Part shown: in pieces, positions 7,676 to 10,933 of the stretch | How positions within the stretch are numbered: position 1 is the stretch's first letter | How the letters are laid out: the number at the start of each line of letters is the position of its first letter | Assembly (NCBI GenBank): GCA_002506745.1 | Contig: DAYE01000006.1 | Coordinates: 6,993 to 17,925 of the forward strand | Length of the DNA: 10,933 nt | Direction of reading: 5' to 3' | Source: Euryarchaeota archaeon UBA33 | GTDB taxonomy: Archaea > Thermoplasmatota > E2 > DHVEG-1 | Program-made: the position numbers and the translations under genes | The notes under the pieces: model-generated | What the model was told of the DNA's origin: nothing | Seen by the model: the letters and a program-made list of their open reading frames with translations, nothing else | Database searches by the model: none

Positions 7676-8538
7676 AAGGAATTGTTCTTGCAGGCGGAAC
7701 AGGTTCAAGACTTTATCCCATAACCAAAGGTATCAGTAAACATCTTATCCCTATTTATGACAAACCTATGATCTACTATCCGTTATCAGTATTGATGCTT
7801 GCAGGCATTAAGGAGATACTTATCATCTCAAATCCGGAGTTTATTGATATATACAAGAACATATTTTATGATGGTTCACAACTAGGTATGGATATTAAGT
7901 ATCAGGTTCAGGATGAACCAAGGGGCCTTGCTGATGCTTTTATCGTTGGTGACGATTTTATCAACAATGAACCTACTGCTCTTGTCCTTGGAGATAACGT
8001 GTTTTATGGTCAAGGGTTCGGACCGGTTTTAGAGGAAGCAGCATCTTTGAATAATGGAGCGGTCATCTTTGGTTATTACGTGAAGAATCCTGAAGATTTT
8101 GGTATTGTAGAATTTGATGAAAATAGAAACGTAGTATCACTTGAGGAAAAACCTAAAAACCCAAAATCTCACTATGCAATACCAGGTTTATATTTTTATG
8201 ATAAACATGTTACAGAAATTGCTAAAAATCTAAAACCTTCTGAAAGAGGAGAACTTGAAATTACGGATTTAAACAAAGAATATCTCAAAATGGGAAAGTT
8301 ACGTGTTGAACTTCTTGGCAGGGGGTTTGCATGGCTGGATACTGGTACTGCTGATGGACTTGCTAGTGCAAGTGAGTTTGTAAGAATCATTCAAAAAAGA
8401 CAGGGACTCTTTATAGCTTGTCTTGAAGAGATTGCATATGATAAAGGTTTTATAAAAAAGGATCAACTCTTGAAACTTGCTCAAGAGCATAAAGGAACAG
8501 AATATGGTAAATATCTTAACAACTTGGTGGAAGAATAG
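7672..8538 (+). CDS. rfbA: Glucose-1-phosphate thymidylyltransferase
   Basis: RfbA (RmlA) joins glucose-1-phosphate and dTTP to give dTDP-glucose, the substrate of the preceding gene's enzyme. The 288-residue length is typical for the short RmlA class. Motifs seen are LAGGTGSRLYPIT at 6-18, SKHLIPIYDKPMIYYPLS at 22-39, LADAF at 86-90, LGDNVFYG at 106-113, EEKPKNPKS at 158-166, the FAWLDTGT segment at 219-226 and RQGLFIACLEEIAY at 243-256. Unlike the GlmU-like proteins in this window it has no beta-helix extension. The start codon ATG 7672 overlaps the end of rfbB by four bases. Parts of this gene are more G+C-rich than its neighbours (26/60 at 7921-7980), which suggests a somewhat different history or simply stronger conservation. 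Confidence 0.97.
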   Translation: MKGIVLAGGTGSRLYPITKGISKHLIPIYDKPMIYYPLSVLMLAGIKEILIISNPEFIDIYKNIFYDGSQLGMDIKYQVQDEPRGLADAFIVGDDFINNEPTALVLGDNVFYGQGFGPVLEEAASLNNGAVIFGYYVKNPEDFGIVEFDENRNVVSLEEKPKNPKSHYAIPGLYFYDKHVTEIAKNLKPSERGELEITDLNKEYLKMGKLRVELLGRGFAWLDTGTADGLASASEFVRIIQKRQGLFIACLEEIAYDKGFIKKDQLLKLAQEHKGTEYGKYLNNLVEE

Positions 8539-8549
8539 GTTGATGGTTA

Positions 8550-9677
8550 ATGATTCAATTTAACAGACAGAATCTTTTTGGCAAAGAGTTTGAATACATA
8601 AAAGATGCCTATGAAAACGGGAAGATTTCAGGAGATGGAAAATATACAGAGTTATGTAATCATTTCATGGAAAAAAGATTTGATGCAAAAAAGGTGATGC
8701 TTACTACTTCCGGTACTCATGCGTTGGATCTTGCGGCGATACTTGTTGGAATCCAACCTGGTGATGAAGTTATTATGCCGTCGTATACTTTTGTTTCAAC
8801 TGCAAATGCCTTTTTACTTCGAGGTGCAAAGCCAGTTTTTTGTGATATAAGAAAAGATAATCTTAATATGGATGAAACAAAGATTGAAGAGCTTATTACT
8901 GAAAAAACGAAAGCTATCGTACCGGTTCATTATGCTGGTGTTGCCTGTGATATGGATAAAATCACAAAGATTGCTAAAAAAAATGATTTAACGGTAATTG
9001 AGGATGCGGCTCAAGGAGTGAATGCTAAATACAAAGATAAATATCTTGGCACAATTGGCGATATTGGTTGTTATAGTTTTCATGAAACCAAGAATTATTC
9101 TATGGGCGAGGGGGGAGCAATTGTTGTTAACGATGAAGAGATGATAGAACGAGCAGAGATAATCAGAGAAAAAGGAACAAATAGAAAAAAATTTTTTCGA
9201 GGAGAAATTGACAAATATACATGGGTTGAAATGGGTTCAAGTTATCTTCCTTCAGAAATTAATGCAGCAGTTTTATGGAATCAATTAGAACATATGGATG
9301 AAATCCAAAAGAAAAGAAAGAATATCTTTGAAATGTACTATGGTGGATTGAAAGTCCTTGGTGATGAGAGAAAATTAAGATTGCCTATAATTAATGATTT
9401 TGCAGAATCAAATTTTCATATGTTTTACATATTGCTGAATTCTGAGAAAGAAAGAAATGAAATGATTAGTTATCTTAAAAAAAATGATGTACAAGCTGTT
9501 TTTCACTATATCCCCCTTCATCTTTCAGAATTTTATAAAAGAAATTTTAAACGTATTTACTTACCTGTTACTGAGGATTTAAGTTCACAAATAGTTCGAC
9601 TGCCCATGTTTTTCAATTTAAGTAAAAAGAATGTATCGTTTATTGTGAAATCAATAAAAATAAAAATTAATGAATAA
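8550..9677 (+). CDS. wecE: dTDP-4-amino-4,6-dideoxygalactose transaminase (WecE/RffA type)
   Basis: This PLP enzyme of the DegT/DnrJ/EryC1/StrS family (375 residues) is expected to transfer an amino group from glutamate to C4 of dTDP-4-keto-6-deoxy-glucose, the RfbB product, giving dTDP-4-amino-4,6-dideoxy-galactose (dTDP-Fuc4N). The sequence runs closely along E. coli WecE as I remember it: ISGDGKYTE near 26-34, GDEVIMPSYTFVSTANAF at 71-88, VPVHYAGVACDMD at 124-136, EDAAQG with Asp152 at 151-156, SFHETKNY with the PLP lysine Lys181, EGGA, REKGTNRKKFFRG at 206-218, KYTWVEMGSSYL at 222-233 and VFHYIPLH at 317-324. These blocks separate it from 3-aminotransferases (FdtB/QdtB) and from GDP-perosamine synthases. 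The start has AGGTTGAT (8537-8544) as ribosome-binding site, with an 11-base gap after rfbA. A C4-epimeric product (Qui4N) cannot be fully excluded from sequence. Confidence 0.9.
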   Translation: MIQFNRQNLFGKEFEYIKDAYENGKISGDGKYTELCNHFMEKRFDAKKVMLTTSGTHALDLAAILVGIQPGDEVIMPSYTFVSTANAFLLRGAKPVFCDIRKDNLNMDETKIEELITEKTKAIVPVHYAGVACDMDKITKIAKKNDLTVIEDAAQGVNAKYKDKYLGTIGDIGCYSFHETKNYSMGEGGAIVVNDEEMIERAEIIREKGTNRKKFFRGEIDKYTWVEMGSSYLPSEINAAVLWNQLEHMDEIQKKRKNIFEMYYGGLKVLGDERKLRLPIINDFAESNFHMFYILLNSEKERNEMISYLKKNDVQAVFHYIPLHLSEFYKRNFKRIYLPVTEDLSSQIVRLPMFFNLSKKNVSFIVKSIKIKINE

Positions 9678-9709
9678 TTTTTGTACTTTAAAAAAGAAGG
9701 TAAAATAAA

Positions 9710-10546
9710 ATGAATGAAAAAAAAATATTAAAAAAAATTAATGCTGAAAAGATAGTAATTGGTCGAGGAGTTGTAATTGAAGATGGGGTGCTAATTACCG
9801 GTAAGAATGGTTTAGCAAAAAAAGTTATATTGGGAGATTATTGTTATATAGGGAACAACACTAGGATAATCGCCCCGGAGTTCAGATTAGGTGACTATAG
9901 TAAGATTCATGCTTATGGTTTTTTACATGGAGTAAATCCATTAAGAATAGGACGTAATTGTTGGATTGGGGGTCAATGCGTTCTTGATTCGATGGGGGGG
10001 TTAGATATTGATGATAATGTAGGAATTGGTGCGCATAGTCAAGTTTGGACACACATTCAATTTGGTGATATTATAGAGGGTTGTAGATTTTACTCAAGTG
10101 ATTATATGCTAATAAATAAGGATGCGTGGTTTGTTGGACATTGTATTGTTTCTCCTGTTAAGGTTGGAGAGAAAAGTATGGCTCTTGTAGGTTCTGTTGT
10201 AACAAAAGATATGTTGCCAAATCATGTTTATGCGGGGGTTCCAGCAGCGGATATAACAAATAAAATTGGTTTCCAATTCGATCAACTAAGCCTTGATGAA
10301 AAGGCAGAAAGATTGGAAAATATAATACAGAAATTTTATAAAAAATATCCAAAATTTCATGGTGATTTAAAAGTAGTAAAATCTCAATCGGAAATTATTG
10401 AGGGTGTATGTTGTTTTGATATATCAAGACGCACTTATACAAAAACCCATAGTCCTGCTGAGATAACCTTTTTAAAAGAGCATGTACCTTTGGTAAAATT
10501 TACTCCTGATGGGGAACCATCATTTATTGGTAATGAAACTTTTTAG
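9710..10546 (+). CDS. Hexapeptide-repeat (left-handed beta-helix) acyltransferase with C-terminal extension
   Basis: The 278-residue protein has hexapeptide repeats from about 15 to 185, for example VILGDYCYIGNN (39-50), LRIGRNCWIGGQ (78-89) and LDIDDNVGIGAHSQ (98-111). The segment ends with ALVGSVVTKDMLPNHVYAGVPA (158-179), typical of CoA-dependent acetyltransferases of the LacA/MAT/CysE type. His115 in VWTH (112-115) is a candidate catalytic base. It lacks the N-terminal Rossmann-like domain of PglD/PerB sugar N-acetyltransferases. About 90 residues after the helix (187-278) form an extension that I do not recognise, with CC at 234-235 and a conserved-looking RRTYTKTHSPAE segment near 240-251. 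Position directly after wecE suggests it acylates the amino group of dTDP-Fuc4N or a hydroxyl of the same glycan, but this is inference. The start has AAGAAGG at 9694-9700, 9 bases upstream. It is the most AT-rich gene here (10/60 G+C at 10321-10380). Confidence 0.85.
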   Translation: MNEKKILKKINAEKIVIGRGVVIEDGVLITGKNGLAKKVILGDYCYIGNNTRIIAPEFRLGDYSKIHAYGFLHGVNPLRIGRNCWIGGQCVLDSMGGLDIDDNVGIGAHSQVWTHIQFGDIIEGCRFYSSDYMLINKDAWFVGHCIVSPVKVGEKSMALVGSVVTKDMLPNHVYAGVPAADITNKIGFQFDQLSLDEKAERLENIIQKFYKKYPKFHGDLKVVKSQSEIIEGVCCFDISRRTYTKTHSPAEITFLKEHVPLVKFTPDGEPSFIGNETF

Positions 10547-10933
10547 TATATTGTGAGTGCACTGATATTTTTGTAATATGGAACGATAATAATGTTGAGA
10601 AGAATCTTTCAGATGAAATTCTTACACTTTCCAATCACTATCATATAAAACACTACTAAAAAGATGATGATTTTACATTAAGTAGTGAATATGCTATTGC
10701 AATTTCGTGGTGAGGGTTAATACAAAATATAAATAATACAAAACTCATCAATCTCCATTATTCTCTATTGCCAAAATATAGAGGTTTTTCTCCCTAGCAA
10801 CTACATTACTTAAAAAAGAAAAAAGTATAGGAGTTACCGCTCCATTTGCCAATTAAAATTACGGGCATGTAGAAAAAAGTCTAAAAAGGGAAATGTTATA
10901 TGAAAAATAACAAATCTATGAAATATCCAAAAA
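10547..10933 (+). pseudogene. Decayed sugar formyltransferase remnant
   Basis: No intact gene lies after the acyltransferase stop. In the frame beginning TGT 10552 the translation is protein-like: IFVIWNDNN, then LSDEILTLSNHYHIKHY, stop TAA 10657, EYAIAISW, stop TGA 10711, GLIQNINNTKLINLHYSLLPKYRGFSP (the last 15 residues at 10750-10794), stop TAG 10795. After a shift near 10810-10818 the other frame continues EKSIGVTAPFAN to TAA 10854 and possibly on to the window edge, with another TAA at 10908. The order 'I-WG-I', 'NLHxSLLPKYRG', 'IGVT' is the core of the formyltransferase fold (Fmt, and sugar formyltransferases such as VioF/QdtF/WbkC), which moves a formyl group from N10-formyl-tetrahydrofolate to an amino group. 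The N-terminal 15-20 residues seem to be missing. Beside a wecE-type aminotransferase its ancestor most likely formylated dTDP-Fuc4N. The exact end of the remnant is unknown. Confidence 0.75.

Noticed and set aside
6566..8538. rfbB-rfbA as part of a dTDP-rhamnose operon.
   Set aside because: No rmlC or rmlD follows; the next gene is a C4 aminotransferase that uses the RfbB product directly.
10657..10857. Stops in the formyltransferase remnant as recoded codons (TAG as pyrrolysine, TGA as selenocysteine).
   Set aside because: All three stop types occur, together with a frameshift and a missing N-terminus. No recoding element is visible, and the formyltransferase family does not use these residues. 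Decay is the simpler explanation.
10900..10933. A possible new gene start: ATG 10900 with AAGGGA upstream, frame open to the window edge (11 codons visible).
   Set aside because: Too short to judge, and it overlaps in another frame the apparent continuation of the formyltransferase remnant (REMLYEK, QIYEISK). Sequence beyond the window is needed.
1..10933. CRISPR arrays, tRNA or rRNA genes, insertion sequences, attachment sites.
   Set aside because: No regularly spaced direct repeats, no recognisable RNA gene, no transposase or integrase motif and no terminal inverted repeats were seen on reading through.

Overview
The window reads as archaeal, probably from a euryarchaeal methanogen; the lineage is an inference from style, not a database match. 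The evidence is two copies of the archaeal two-domain sugar-nucleotidylyltransferase/left-handed-beta-helix (GlmU-like) protein of about 400 residues, AT-rich TATA-type promoter boxes, one of them only about 26-30 bases before a start codon (a near-leaderless transcript), and GTGAT or GAGGAG Shine-Dalgarno matches inside tight operons. All genes lie on the + strand.

Region 1 (1-513): a small zinc-ribbon protein of unknown function. Region 2 (668-4896): a compact amino-sugar operon, glmU-like 1 / glmS / glmU-like 2. GlmS makes glucosamine-6-phosphate. GlmU2 looks like a complete archaeal bifunctional enzyme (glucosamine-1-phosphate acetyltransferase plus UDP-GlcNAc pyrophosphorylase). GlmU1 keeps the nucleotidyltransferase half, but its C-terminal half has lost the acetyltransferase residues. 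The phosphoglucosamine mutase needed to link GlmS with GlmU is not in the window. Region 3 (4979-6520): a polysaccharide/oligosaccharide flippase with about 14 membrane segments and its own promoter. Region 4 (6566-10546): an AT-rich dTDP-sugar module, rfbB / rfbA / wecE-like aminotransferase / hexapeptide acyltransferase. Together these should turn glucose-1-phosphate into dTDP-4-amino-4,6-dideoxy-galactose (dTDP-Fuc4N) and probably acylate it. No rmlC or rmlD is present, so this is not a rhamnose cassette. Region 5 (10547-10933): no intact gene, but a clearly decayed sugar formyltransferase whose core motif is still legible between several stop codons and a frameshift.

The whole window is a surface-glycan (S-layer, archaellin or exopolysaccharide) locus: UDP-amino-sugar supply, a lipid-linked glycan flippase, and synthesis of a rare dideoxy amino sugar. 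No glycosyltransferase or oligosaccharyltransferase is visible. Base composition falls sharply across the window (hand counts: 27/60 G+C at 2101-2160, 16/60 at 7141-7200, 10/60 at 10321-10380), which fits horizontal acquisition of Region 4. The most interesting observations are the dead formyltransferase beside a live acyltransferase, suggesting a change in N-acyl decoration, and the GlmU paralogue pair in which one copy has lost its second active site. I found no wholly new system, no CRISPR array, no RNA gene and no mobile element.
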